The notes under the pieces: model-generated | The model's input: only the letters and a program-made list of their open reading frames with translations | What the model was told of the DNA's origin: nothing | The model's database searches: none | Source of the DNA: Bacteroidota bacterium | Lineage (GTDB): Bacteria; Bacteroidota; Bacteroidia; Bacteroidales; Paludibacteraceae | Assembly (NCBI GenBank): GCA_023459355.1 | Contig: JAEWUM010000015.1 | Span: 1 to 64,000, forward strand | DNA: 64,000 bases | Direction: 5' to 3' | Translations under genes and position numbers: made by a program | Shown: in pieces, positions 28,171-36,290 of the stretch | Layout: every line of letters begins with the position of its first letter | How positions within the stretch are numbered: position 1 is the first letter of the stretch

Positions 28171-28701
28171 ATGAAAAAAACAATATTATTACTTGTTAGT
28201 CTGCTTTTCACAGCAATAACAATACAAGCACAATCCTTACAGAAATTTTACGATAAATATGCCGACGATGAACGGTTTCAATATGTATCCATCAACAGGG
28301 GGATGATTAATCTGGGCTCTATCGTTAGCGGCATTTCCAAATCCGACCAGAAAAATCTTTCCAAATTAAATGGGTTAAAGATTCTGACGCTTGAGGCTGC
28401 ATCAGAATCTGTTATTATGAGGAATACAATCCGGGAGATTGAACAAATTGTGTCAAATGGAAAATTCGAATCGGCAGTTGAAGTTCGTGATAAAGGAGAA
28501 AGGGTCAACATCTATTATCGGGTAACCGGCAATGATAATGCTGACATGCTGATCATTACAAAAGAGCAGAATGAGTTCAACTGCATCTGGATAACCGGGA
28601 AAATGACCAAAGAAGAAATGATGGATACATTTTCTTCTCAAAATATTCAGGGGAAACCGTTGGCCGTAGTAAGTTCGGCAACATTTTTGCTGATGATTTA
28701 A
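28171..28701 (+). CDS. DUF4252-family secreted protein
   Basis: A 176-aa protein with a signal peptide (MKKTILLLVSLLFTAITIQAQ) and a body matching DUF4252 (KFYDKYADDERFQYVSINRGM..., ILTLEAASESV, VNIYYRVTGNDNADMLIITKE). The family is restricted to Bacteroidetes, is usually found next to ECF sigma/anti-sigma pairs and has no assigned function. Possibly the periplasmic sensor or effector of the sigma system. A hairpin terminator follows. Confidence 0.85.
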   Translation: MKKTILLLVSLLFTAITIQAQSLQKFYDKYADDERFQYVSINRGMINLGSIVSGISKSDQKNLSKLNGLKILTLEAASESVIMRNTIREIEQIVSNGKFESAVEVRDKGERVNIYYRVTGNDNADMLIITKEQNEFNCIWITGKMTKEEMMDTFSSQNIQGKPLAVVSSATFLLMI

Positions 28702-28742
28702 TCCATACCATTTTTTATTTAACTTTTTGATTTTTTTTGACT

Positions 28743-28784
28743 CAAACCATCTGGCATAGCGTTGCCGGATGGTTTGTTCTTTCT
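28743..28784 (+). terminator. Terminator of the ECF operon
   Basis: caaaccatctggca (28743-28756) pairs with ttgccggatggtttg (arm ending 28776) over 14 positions with one G-T wobble, followed by ttctttctt. Confidence 0.65.
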
Positions 28785-28843
28785 TGCACCAATTGTTCCA
28801 CATAAAAAATCATTTTTTGCACCTCCGTTTAAGAAAGTCACCT

Positions 28844-28851
28844 TAATTTTG
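28844..28851 (+). promoter_or_regulatory. Putative -7 element of the pectate lyase gene
   Basis: TAATTTTG matches TAnnTTTG, 77 bases before the gene; TTTG at 28816-28819 is a candidate -33 but at 24-base spacing. Confidence 0.4.
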
Positions 28852-28927
28852 TTGTGTGTTAATCACACGCAGATTTGAGCTCTGCTTAATTTAATATTAT
28901 GAAACGAACATGAACTAATTTTATCGT

Positions 28928-31213
28928 ATGAAAAAACTTGTACTATTTTTTACTCTCTCTGTTTATTGTATTGCTTCTTCCTTCAGCTATTCATTAACTA
29001 TCACCGAATCGGGTGGTTGGTTCGAAACGGTTTATGCCAAGTGGCTTCCGACAGAAGAAGCAGATTCATATAATGTGTACTATAGCGGAGAAGGCCTCAA
29101 CAATAAAAAAGCCGACACGCAATTAATAAGAAACTATGGTTCATACTACCGGATTGATGTTCCGGGTCTCAAAGCCGGGAATTACACCCTGAAAGTGGTG
29201 GCAGTAGTTGATGGCAATGAAACCACGGAAAGTACTACCGGCATATTGACTGTAAATGCCTTCGATCGTACCGGTTTTGCATTCTCAAATGGCAGAATTC
29301 CTGGCGCTTATAAAGCTGATGGAACACCAAAAGACAATGCCGTAATTATATACATTACCGAGAGCACCAAAAACACCATTTCAATGGAGGTTACCGGTGC
29401 AAATGCTAATCCTTGTGTCGGACTTCAGGCCATCATAGATGGTTTCAAAAAAGGAAAAGACAACAGACCGCTGATCGTTCGTATAATCGGACAAATAACT
29501 GATCCGGCTGATTTGTATAATGGTGACATTGTTATTGAAAATTCGAATAATTCTTCAGGTTTTATCACTATTGAAGGTATTGGTGACGATGCTGTTGCCG
29601 ACGGTTGGGGAATCAGAATTAAAAATGCATCCAATATTGAAATCCGCAATATCGGAACGATGAATTGTAATAGCAGTGAAGGAGACAATATCGGATTGCA
29701 ACAAGAAAATGACTATATCTGGGTGCACCATTGTGATTTCTTCTATGGGCATGCAGGTAGTGACGGCGACCAGGCTAAAGGTGACGGAGCATTGGATTGT
29801 AAACGTTCGACCTATGTTACTTTCTCCTATAATCATTTCTGGGATACGGGGAAATCTAATTTAGTAGGATTGAGTGAAAGTTCAACTTCAGGGTTATTTA
29901 TCACTTTTCATCACAATTGGTTTGATCACTCAGACTCGCGTCATCCACGGGTAAGGTTTTATTCAGCCCATGTTTATAATAATTATTATGATGGGATTTC
30001 TAAATACGGTGTAGGTTCAACCATGGGGTCGTCTGTTTTTGTGGAGGCAAATTATTTCCGCAATTGCAAATATCCTATGCTGACTTCCATGCAAGGTTCT
30101 GATGTATATGATGAATCAAAACAAGCCAACGATTATACTAATATGCCTACTTTTTCGAAAGAAGATGGCGGAACCATCAAGGCTTTCAATAATTACATGA
30201 CGGGACAGCGCAGGTTTGTGGCTTATGGGGCATCCGGTTTTCCAAATTCAACTGTTGATTTTGATGCTTACATGGCTACCAGCCGCGAAGAAACAGTACC
30301 TTCAACCGTAATATCATACAGAGGCTCCAACATTTACAATAATTTCGACACGAACCCTTCGGTGATGTATGCTTATACTCCCGATAGTCCGGAAGCCGCC
30401 CGTGACAAAGTAGTACAGTTTGCAGGGCGTATGCATGGAGGTGATTTCAAATGGACATTTAATAACGCGGTAGATGATACTTCGTATGATGTAAATCCAG
30501 CACTTAAGTCAGCGTTGACAAGTTATAGAACCAAGTTGGTGAGTATCCAAGGTGAAGATACTCCTGTTGGCGGTGGAGACGATAATAATGGCGGCGGGGA
30601 TAACAATGGAACCATCAATCCGGGCACGACGGTACATAACTTTACGCTTTCCGGCAAAACAAGCTCTTATTTTAATATTACCGGTAATCTCTCAGACTCG
30701 AAAGGAACAGTTAATTATGCCGGGCTGGTACTCAGCATCTGCCTGAAAATAGAATCTTCTACTTCAGTTTCCTTCTCAACCACAAAAGAAGCAATCGTTA
30801 CGCTGATATTCAATGATGGATTTAATGGGAAAATACGAATTAACGGGACAGATTATAACGCTTCTAACGGGGTATTAACAGTGACATTAAATGCAGGAAA
30901 TCATGTGATAACGAAAGCTGACACCTGTAACCTGTACTATATCGGAGTACAACAAGACACAACATCGGCTACGGATATTATACGCGATGCCCAAATCAGA
31001 ATCTATCCAAATCCGGTTACCGATCAGATTCATGTACTAACAGATTCACCTATAAAGCGTATTACTTTATTTAATTTAACAGGAGCAATGATAATACAAG
31101 CTGAAGGAAATAATGCAGGAATTCTGGATGTAGACCATTTAAATAGTGGCACTTACCTAATCAGAACACAAACAACAGAAAGAATATATAATCAGAAAAT
31201 CATCAAAAAATAG
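28928..31213 (+). CDS. T9SS-exported pectate lyase, PL1 family
   Basis: A 761-aa secreted enzyme: signal peptide (to about residue 20), an N-terminal fibronectin III-like domain (about 22-108), a PL1 right-handed beta-helix (about 115-540) and a C-terminal T9SS type A sorting domain (about 680-761: IRIYPNPVTDQIHV..., GTYLIRTQTTERIYNQKIIKK). PL1 landmarks are the Ca-binding DGDQAKGDGALDCK strand, NLVGLSE, HHNWFDHSDSRHPRVR with the catalytic Arg, and YNNYYDG. It would cleave polygalacturonate by beta-elimination at the cell surface. A Gly/Asn/Asp-rich linker (GGGDDNNGGGDNNG) precedes a beta-sandwich (possible carbohydrate-binding) domain. Monocistronic, about 20 kb from the other pectin-active genes. 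Confidence 0.9.
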   Translation: MKKLVLFFTLSVYCIASSFSYSLTITESGGWFETVYAKWLPTEEADSYNVYYSGEGLNNKKADTQLIRNYGSYYRIDVPGLKAGNYTLKVVAVVDGNETTESTTGILTVNAFDRTGFAFSNGRIPGAYKADGTPKDNAVIIYITESTKNTISMEVTGANANPCVGLQAIIDGFKKGKDNRPLIVRIIGQITDPADLYNGDIVIENSNNSSGFITIEGIGDDAVADGWGIRIKNASNIEIRNIGTMNCNSSEGDNIGLQQENDYIWVHHCDFFYGHAGSDGDQAKGDGALDCKRSTYVTFSYNHFWDTGKSNLVGLSESSTSGLFITFHHNWFDHSDSRHPRVRFYSAHVYNNYYDGISKYGVGSTMGSSVFVEANYFRNCKYPMLTSMQGSDVYDESKQANDYTNMPTFSKEDGGTIKAFNNYMTGQRRFVAYGASGFPNSTVDFDAYMATSREETVPSTVISYRGSNIYNNFDTNPSVMYAYTPDSPEAARDKVVQFAGRMHGGDFKWTFNNAVDDTSYDVNPALKSALTSYRTKLVSIQGEDTPVGGGDDNNGGGDNNGTINPGTTVHNFTLSGKTSSYFNITGNLSDSKGTVNYAGLVLSICLKIESSTSVSFSTTKEAIVTLIFNDGFNGKIRINGTDYNASNGVLTVTLNAGNHVITKADTCNLYYIGVQQDTTSATDIIRDAQIRIYPNPVTDQIHVLTDSPIKRITLFNLTGAMIIQAEGNNAGILDVDHLNSGTYLIRTQTTERIYNQKIIKK

Positions 31214-31232
31214 TTTAAAGAAAGCATTTTAG

Positions 31233-31272
31233 CTTAAAACAGCTTTGTTATCATAAACAAGGCTGTTTTAAG
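31233..31272. terminator. Bidirectional terminator
   Basis: cttaaaacagctttgtt (31233-31249) pairs with 31256-31272 over 17 positions with one wobble and a 6-base loop. It lies between convergent genes and can serve both. Confidence 0.75.
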
Positions 31273-31282
31273 TTGAAATACC

Positions 31283-32227
31283 TCATTTCAAAATCTTAAA
31301 CTTCCAGATTAACCCGATTGAAGCATTATGTTCATAGCCAAAACCCGAATTAGGGTATAACCGATAGATACCCGGCCGGTAATTCAGTCCCAGGTGAAAA
31401 TGTTTTTTGAGTCTCCATTGTATATTTAAATTCAAACCCAACATCCCTTGCTGTTTCTCCCGTGAATAATAATCAACAGATTGCTCAACATCGCCATCAG
31501 GAGAAAACCAGTCTATATGATGGTATCTCCAGTCGTTTTTGTTAAATGAAAGTCCGTAACCCAAAGAAATGTTTTTCAACCTTATATTATCTGAAATTGA
31601 ATAGTATTCAGCATTCATGGATTCATAAGAATAAAAATACTCTAATGGTAAAAGCAAGGGCATAGGAAAATCAATTAAGAATCCATAATTAAGACTCACA
31701 AATTTGTTATTCTTATAATTGTAATCAGCACCTAAGTCAGTGCCAAAAAATCCAACACTTTGTTTCCTTCCTTCATTAATAGGACTCATGCTAAACCAAT
31801 TAAAAAACGGAATTGAATAATTGAGATAAAGCTGACCTTTCCGTTGTGGTAAGAATTTTTCCGGCTTAGGGTTGGAAGTCTTAAAATCCAGATAAAATTC
31901 TTTTTGGTAAGCATATTTTTTAGGAGAAAAGTGGTCTACAATTAACCCTATTCCATAGTTATATGCATTTAGCCACAGTGTACCCGATAAATGCGGACTC
32001 AGCACAAAGGTTTTCTCTAGAGAATCCTGTTTCGCTTCAATTATCAATGATTCCGGGCCTCTTTTTACCATTATACCCTGTTTCTTGTTGACAGTTAAAT
32101 CAAAGTTTTCATATTTGATTTGGGTTGGCTTGTCGGTATGTACGGTCAGGATGGTATACTCGTTATTCAAGAGTGTAGCACAGGAATGCAGCAAAAGCAC
32201 AGACAAAATAAGTATCAGATTCCGCAT
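31283..32227 (-). CDS. Lipoprotein of unknown function with beta-rich C-terminal half
   Basis: A 314-aa predicted lipoprotein (MRNLILILSVLLLHSCAT, lipobox LHSC). The N-terminal part (about residues 20-110) looks like a compact beta domain. The C-terminal part has alternating aromatic/polar segments (KHFHLGLNYRPGIYRLYP, HNASIGLIWKFKI) ending near an aromatic residue, as in outer-membrane beta-barrels. I do not recognise the family. The start at 32227 is preferred over an in-frame ATG at 32275 because it puts the lipobox in the right place. Flanked by terminators on both sides, so monocistronic. Confidence 0.65.
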   Translation of the reverse strand: MRNLILILSVLLLHSCATLLNNEYTILTVHTDKPTQIKYENFDLTVNKKQGIMVKRGPESLIIEAKQDSLEKTFVLSPHLSGTLWLNAYNYGIGLIVDHFSPKKYAYQKEFYLDFKTSNPKPEKFLPQRKGQLYLNYSIPFFNWFSMSPINEGRKQSVGFFGTDLGADYNYKNNKFVSLNYGFLIDFPMPLLLPLEYFYSYESMNAEYYSISDNIRLKNISLGYGLSFNKNDWRYHHIDWFSPDGDVEQSVDYYSREKQQGMLGLNLNIQWRLKKHFHLGLNYRPGIYRLYPNSGFGYEHNASIGLIWKFKILK

Positions 32228-32276
32228 GTATTGAATATTTATTCTATAATTGCACAAATGTAAAATAAATTTCATA

Positions 32277-32314
32277 AAAAAACAGCACGCAATCTGAATT
32301 GCATGCTGTTTTTT
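32277..32314 (-). terminator. Terminator of the suf operon
   Basis: Arms 32277-32293 and 32298-32314 pair over 17 positions (one G-T wobble on the minus strand), with A-tract/T-tract ends, directly after the sufD stop. Confidence 0.8.
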
Positions 32315-32335
32315 GTATTCAATATTTTTCCCGGT

Positions 32336-33676
32336 TTACTGGCAAATCGTGCAACCTTCGCATTTCGACAGTTCGCCCCTCAGTCTTTTCTCGACGAGCA
32401 TTTTCATGCGATCGGCAAGTGCAGGAATGCGAATGTTATCGATGACATCAGCGGTAAAGGCAAACATCAGCAACAAACGGGCTTCTTCGTAAGGAATACC
32501 ACGGGTACGCATGTAAAACATCGCTTGTTCATCGAGCTGACCAATGGTTGCACCATGCGAACATTTCACATCATCGGCATAAATCTCAAGCTGGGGTTTG
32601 GTACGCATCTTCGCGGTACGATTCAGCAGGATATTCCGGTTGGTTTGATATGCCCGTGTTTTCTGTGCATCCTTAGCGACATAGAGTCTGCCGGTAAATG
32701 CTCCTTTTGAAACATCATCCAACACATATTTAAATAACTCATTCGAATGGCAGTTCGGCATGTTATGCAATACAGAAGTGAAATTATCTACTTGCTGTTT
32801 TTTATCTGCAATCACCATCCCGCAAAGTTCTGTTTCGCAGTTTTCCCCATTCAGTGCAATTTCAATGCTGTTACGGGTCAAGCCGTTGTGCAGGGTTATA
32901 ACGTTGCCCAGCACATTTGATGAGGCCTGCTGTTCAATCAGCAAGGTAGACAAATTGGTCGTTTTGATGTGGGTGTTCTCTAATTTATAATGCTCGTAAG
33001 TAGCATTCTCAGCCACAAAAACCTCTGTAACCCGGTTGGAGACAAAGCGCACATCGTCAACCGTATGGTCGCAAACCAACAATTGTGCTTTTGCACCCTC
33101 TTCGAGAATGATGAGGTTATGCGCATTGGCCATAAAATCGACATCAGCACGCATGATGTTAACCAACTGCACCGGACGGTCGAGCTGTACATTTTTAGGC
33201 ACATACATAAAGAAACCGTCTTGCGCAAAGGCTCCGTTAAAAGCAACCAGACCATCCTGTTTTTGTGTCGACAAGCGACCGTAGTATTTTGCCATCAGGT
33301 CGGGATATTTTTCCGCAGCCTCTTTCAGGCTACAAACAATCACTTCTTTCGGCAATTCGGCATTTTGTTCGTTGTATTCCGGATAAAAAGCATCGTTCAC
33401 CACAAAGTACAGATAAGACTGAATACCGGGCACATCACATTTAAAGGCCTGATAAGGATCCACCGGAAAATCAAGACGTCTCACATTCAGTCCGTAATCC
33501 AGCGAAAGCACTTCTTTCAGATCGGTGTATTTATAGTTTTCGAGTTTGGTTGTCGGAAAACCCAGTTTTTCAAACAAAGCAAAAGAAGCATCACGTGATT
33601 CATTCATCACGGGCGCCGCATGTTGCTTTATCAGCGAATGATGGGTTTTGTACAAATCAATATATTGTTTTTCCAT
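32336..33676 (-). CDS. sufD: Fe-S cluster assembly protein SufD
   Basis: Scaffold partner of SufB and SufC in SUF iron-sulfur cluster assembly. The 446-aa protein has the SufB/SufD beta-helix core (YHLHN-type segments such as NVLGNVITLHNGLTRNSIEIALNGENCE) and the C-terminal signature DDVKCSHGATIGQLDEQAMFYMRTRGIPYEEARLLLMFAF. It differs from the sufB product in its divergent N-terminus (YKTHHSLIKQHAAPVMNESRDASF). The C-terminus carries an extra Cys-rich tail, CEGCTICQ. Third gene of the operon. Confidence 0.95.
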   Translation of the reverse strand: MEKQYIDLYKTHHSLIKQHAAPVMNESRDASFALFEKLGFPTTKLENYKYTDLKEVLSLDYGLNVRRLDFPVDPYQAFKCDVPGIQSYLYFVVNDAFYPEYNEQNAELPKEVIVCSLKEAAEKYPDLMAKYYGRLSTQKQDGLVAFNGAFAQDGFFMYVPKNVQLDRPVQLVNIMRADVDFMANAHNLIILEEGAKAQLLVCDHTVDDVRFVSNRVTEVFVAENATYEHYKLENTHIKTTNLSTLLIEQQASSNVLGNVITLHNGLTRNSIEIALNGENCETELCGMVIADKKQQVDNFTSVLHNMPNCHSNELFKYVLDDVSKGAFTGRLYVAKDAQKTRAYQTNRNILLNRTAKMRTKPQLEIYADDVKCSHGATIGQLDEQAMFYMRTRGIPYEEARLLLMFAFTADVIDNIRIPALADRMKMLVEKRLRGELSKCEGCTICQ

Positions 33677-33697
33677 GCAAGCAAATTTTGTTATCGT

Positions 33698-34450
33698 TTA
33701 AACCGCAACCTCCTGTTTGATCCAGTCGTAGCCCCTGGCCTCCAGTTCCAGCGCCAGTTCCTTGCCTCCGGATTTCACAATCCTTCCATCATGCAACACA
33801 TGCACATAATCAGGAATGATGTATTCAAGCAGACGCTGATAGTGTGTAATCACAATAGTTGCATTTTCGGGTGATTTCAGTTTATTAACGCCATGAGCCA
33901 CAATACGAAGTGCATCGATATCCAGTCCCGAGTCCGTTTCATCTAAAATTGCTAATTTAGGTTCAAGCATGGCCATCTGGAAGATTTCGTTTCTTTTCTT
34001 CTCTCCACCTGAAAAACCCTCATTCACAGAACGGTTGGTGAGTTTGTTATCCATTTCCACCAAGGCTTTTTTCTCACGCATGATCCGCAAAAAATCGGTA
34101 GCCGATATGGGAGGTAATTCTCTGTATTTGCGTTGCTCGTTGATGGCCGTACGCATGAAGTTGACCATACTCACCCCCGGAATTTCTACAGGATACTGAA
34201 AACTCAGGAAAATACCTTCGTTGGCGCGTTCCTCAGGAGCCATTTCCTGTAAATCTTTCCCTTCGAAAATAATGCTTCCCTGGGTCACTTCAAATGCAGG
34301 GTTGCCGGTAATAACAGAAGAAAGGGTTGATTTTCCGGAACCATTCGGTCCCATGATGGCGTGAATCTCACCGGGTTTTACCGACAAACTCAGCCCTTTT
34401 AATATCTCTTTGCCATTGATGCTGGCGTGCAGGTTTTTTATTTCTAACAT
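33698..34450 (-). CDS. sufC: Fe-S cluster assembly ATPase SufC
   Basis: ABC-type ATPase that drives conformational change in the SufBCD scaffold. The 250-aa protein has Walker [11 protein letters not shown], the ABC signature [13 protein letters not shown], Walker [13 protein letters not shown] and the H-loop VITHYQR. SufC-typical SGGEKKRNE distinguishes it from transporter ATPases. It lies between sufB (88 bases upstream) and sufD (21 bases downstream). Confidence 0.97.
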   Translation of the reverse strand: MLEIKNLHASINGKEILKGLSLSVKPGEIHAIMGPNGSGKSTLSSVITGNPAFEVTQGSIIFEGKDLQEMAPEERANEGIFLSFQYPVEIPGVSMVNFMRTAINEQRKYRELPPISATDFLRIMREKKALVEMDNKLTNRSVNEGFSGGEKKRNEIFQMAMLEPKLAILDETDSGLDIDALRIVAHGVNKLKSPENATIVITHYQRLLEYIIPDYVHVLHDGRIVKSGGKELALELEARGYDWIKQEVAV

Positions 34451-34538
34451 GAGGTTATTTAATATTTATATATTTACTATTTACTTTGAAGTCATAACAT
34501 TAACCAGTTTTTCGCTTTCAGTTTTCAGTTTTTCTCTA

Positions 34539-35975
34539 TTAACCCACTGAGCCTTCCAACGTTATCTGCAGCAGTTTCTGCGCTTCCACCGCGAATTCCA
34601 TCGGCAACTTATCCACCACTTCTTTGGCGTAACCGTTTACAATCAGCCCGACAGCGTCCTCAGTCGAGATGCCCCGTTGGTTACAATAGAAAATCTGATC
34701 TTCGGATATTTTGGAGGTAGTGGCTTCGTGTTCAACAATAGCCGATTCGTTATTAACTTCCATGTACGGGAAAGTATGAGCGCCACACTTATCGCCCAGC
34801 AACAAACTGTCGCACTGCGAAAAATTACGTGCGTTCTCGGCATAAGCCCCGACTCTTACCAAACCACGGTAGCTGTTCTGACTTACTCCTGCGGAAATAC
34901 CTTTCGACAAAATATGCGAACTGGTATTTTTCCCCAAGTGAATCATTTTCGTTCCGGTATCAGCCTGTTGATGATGATTAGTCACCGCTACCGAATAAAA
35001 CTCAGCAGACGAATTATCTCCCTGAAGGATACAGGAAGGATATTTCCAGGTAATAGCCGAACCGGTTTCAACCTGTGTCCAGGAAATGTGTGAGTTTTCA
35101 CCTTTACAAATTCCCCTTTTGGTGACAAAATTATAGATGCCGCCTTTACCGTCTTTGTCGCCCGGATACCAGTTCTGAACAGTTGAGTACTTCACATCTG
35201 CATTTTTCATCGCCACAATTTCAACAATGGCAGCATGCAGTTGATTTTCGTCGCGTTGCGGAGCTGTACAACCTTCGAGATAGGAAACATAGCTATCCTC
35301 GTCAGCCACGATGAGCGTTCGTTCAAACTGACCGGTATTGACTGCGTTAATACGGAAATAGGTCGATAATTCCATCGGGCAACGTATGCCTTTCGGGATA
35401 TAAACAAAAGAACCATCACTAAAAACCGCACTGTTAAGCGCAGCAAAGAAATTATCGGTATGAGGCACCACTGTTCCCATGTACTTTTTCACCAGATCGG
35501 GGTGATGTTCCACCGCTTCACTGAATGAGCAGAAAATAATGCCCATTTCAGCCAGTGTTTCTTTAAAAGTAGTTTTTACTGAAACCGAGTCCATCACCGC
35601 ATCTACAGCAATGCCCGACAAGGCCTTCTGTTCTTCCAGCGGAATACCCAATTTATCAAAAGTCGCCAGCAGCTCAGGATCTACTTCATCCAGACTCTGG
35701 GGAGCGTTCTTACGGGGAGCCGCAAAATAAGAAATCGACTGATAATCGATTTCAGGAATATTCAAATGCGCCCATTCCGGCATTTTCATTGTCAGCCAGT
35801 GGCGATATGCTTTCAGCCGAAACTCCAGCATCCATTCCGGTTCATTTTTCTTGGCAGAAATCATCCGAACCACTTCTTCATTCAACCCCACCGGAATCAC
35901 TTCCGTCTCAATATCGGTTGTGAATCCATACTTATATTCGCTTTGCGTTACTTCGTGTATAATTGTATCTGACAT
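34539..35975 (-). CDS. sufB: Fe-S cluster assembly protein SufB
   Basis: Scaffold on which SUF assembles Fe-S clusters. The 478-aa protein has the SufB landmarks [42 protein letters not shown], the beta-helix region [16 protein letters not shown], the [36 protein letters not shown] segment and the C-terminal [27 protein letters not shown]. First gene of sufBCD. A -7-like element (complement of CAAATTTA, 35995-36002) is 20 bases upstream. No sufS, sufE or sufU follows. Confidence 0.97.
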   Translation of the reverse strand: MSDTIIHEVTQSEYKYGFTTDIETEVIPVGLNEEVVRMISAKKNEPEWMLEFRLKAYRHWLTMKMPEWAHLNIPEIDYQSISYFAAPRKNAPQSLDEVDPELLATFDKLGIPLEEQKALSGIAVDAVMDSVSVKTTFKETLAEMGIIFCSFSEAVEHHPDLVKKYMGTVVPHTDNFFAALNSAVFSDGSFVYIPKGIRCPMELSTYFRINAVNTGQFERTLIVADEDSYVSYLEGCTAPQRDENQLHAAIVEIVAMKNADVKYSTVQNWYPGDKDGKGGIYNFVTKRGICKGENSHISWTQVETGSAITWKYPSCILQGDNSSAEFYSVAVTNHHQQADTGTKMIHLGKNTSSHILSKGISAGVSQNSYRGLVRVGAYAENARNFSQCDSLLLGDKCGAHTFPYMEVNNESAIVEHEATTSKISEDQIFYCNQRGISTEDAVGLIVNGYAKEVVDKLPMEFAVEAQKLLQITLEGSVG

Positions 35976-35994
35976 AATCTTATAAAATTGACTG

Positions 35995-36002
35995 CAAATT
36001 TA
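35995..36002 (-). promoter_or_regulatory. Putative -7 element of the suf operon
   Basis: Minus-strand TAAATTTG matches TAnnTTTG, 20 bases before sufB; the -33 position is poorly matched. Confidence 0.4.
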
Positions 36003-36141
36003 ATAAAAATCGCATAGGTACCGAAATAACACCTGTTATGCAGGTTTTGTTTAATAGGATTGTTTTAATTGTGTTTCTTTAAATTGTCTCGGAATATTGG
36101 GTGATTGAACCTGCCTCCCCAATTCATTATTGATCAAATAA

Positions 36142-36183
36142 AAAAAGCAAGCTTGCTTTTGGGTAATCGCACGCTTGCTTTTT
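36142..36183 (-). terminator. Twin hairpin 1, terminator-like
   Basis: aaaaagcaagc (36142-36152) pairs with gcttgcttttt (36173-36183); after one mismatch three further pairs (tgc/gca) close a 12-base loop. On the minus strand T residues follow. It is a diverged copy of the hairpin at 36208-36249, with two compensatory base-pair exchanges. The remaining spacer 35976-36141 holds the sufB promoter region and nothing else I can support. Confidence 0.75.
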
Positions 36184-36207
36184 GGGAAAAGTATTAGACC
36201 GTTTTAT

Positions 36208-36249
36208 AAAAAGGACGCCTGCTTTTTGGTAATCGCAAGCGTCCTTTTT
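36208..36249 (-). terminator. Twin hairpin 2, terminator of the starch-active gene
   Basis: aaaaaggacgc (36208-36218) pairs with gcgtccttttt (36239-36249), again with one mismatch, a 3-bp inner helix and the same 12-base loop apart from one base. It lies 42 bases past the stop at 36291 on the minus strand. Confidence 0.8.
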
Positions 36250-36290
36250 GGTTTAACAACATTTTGTCTGATTTTATACTGTTTTTATAC

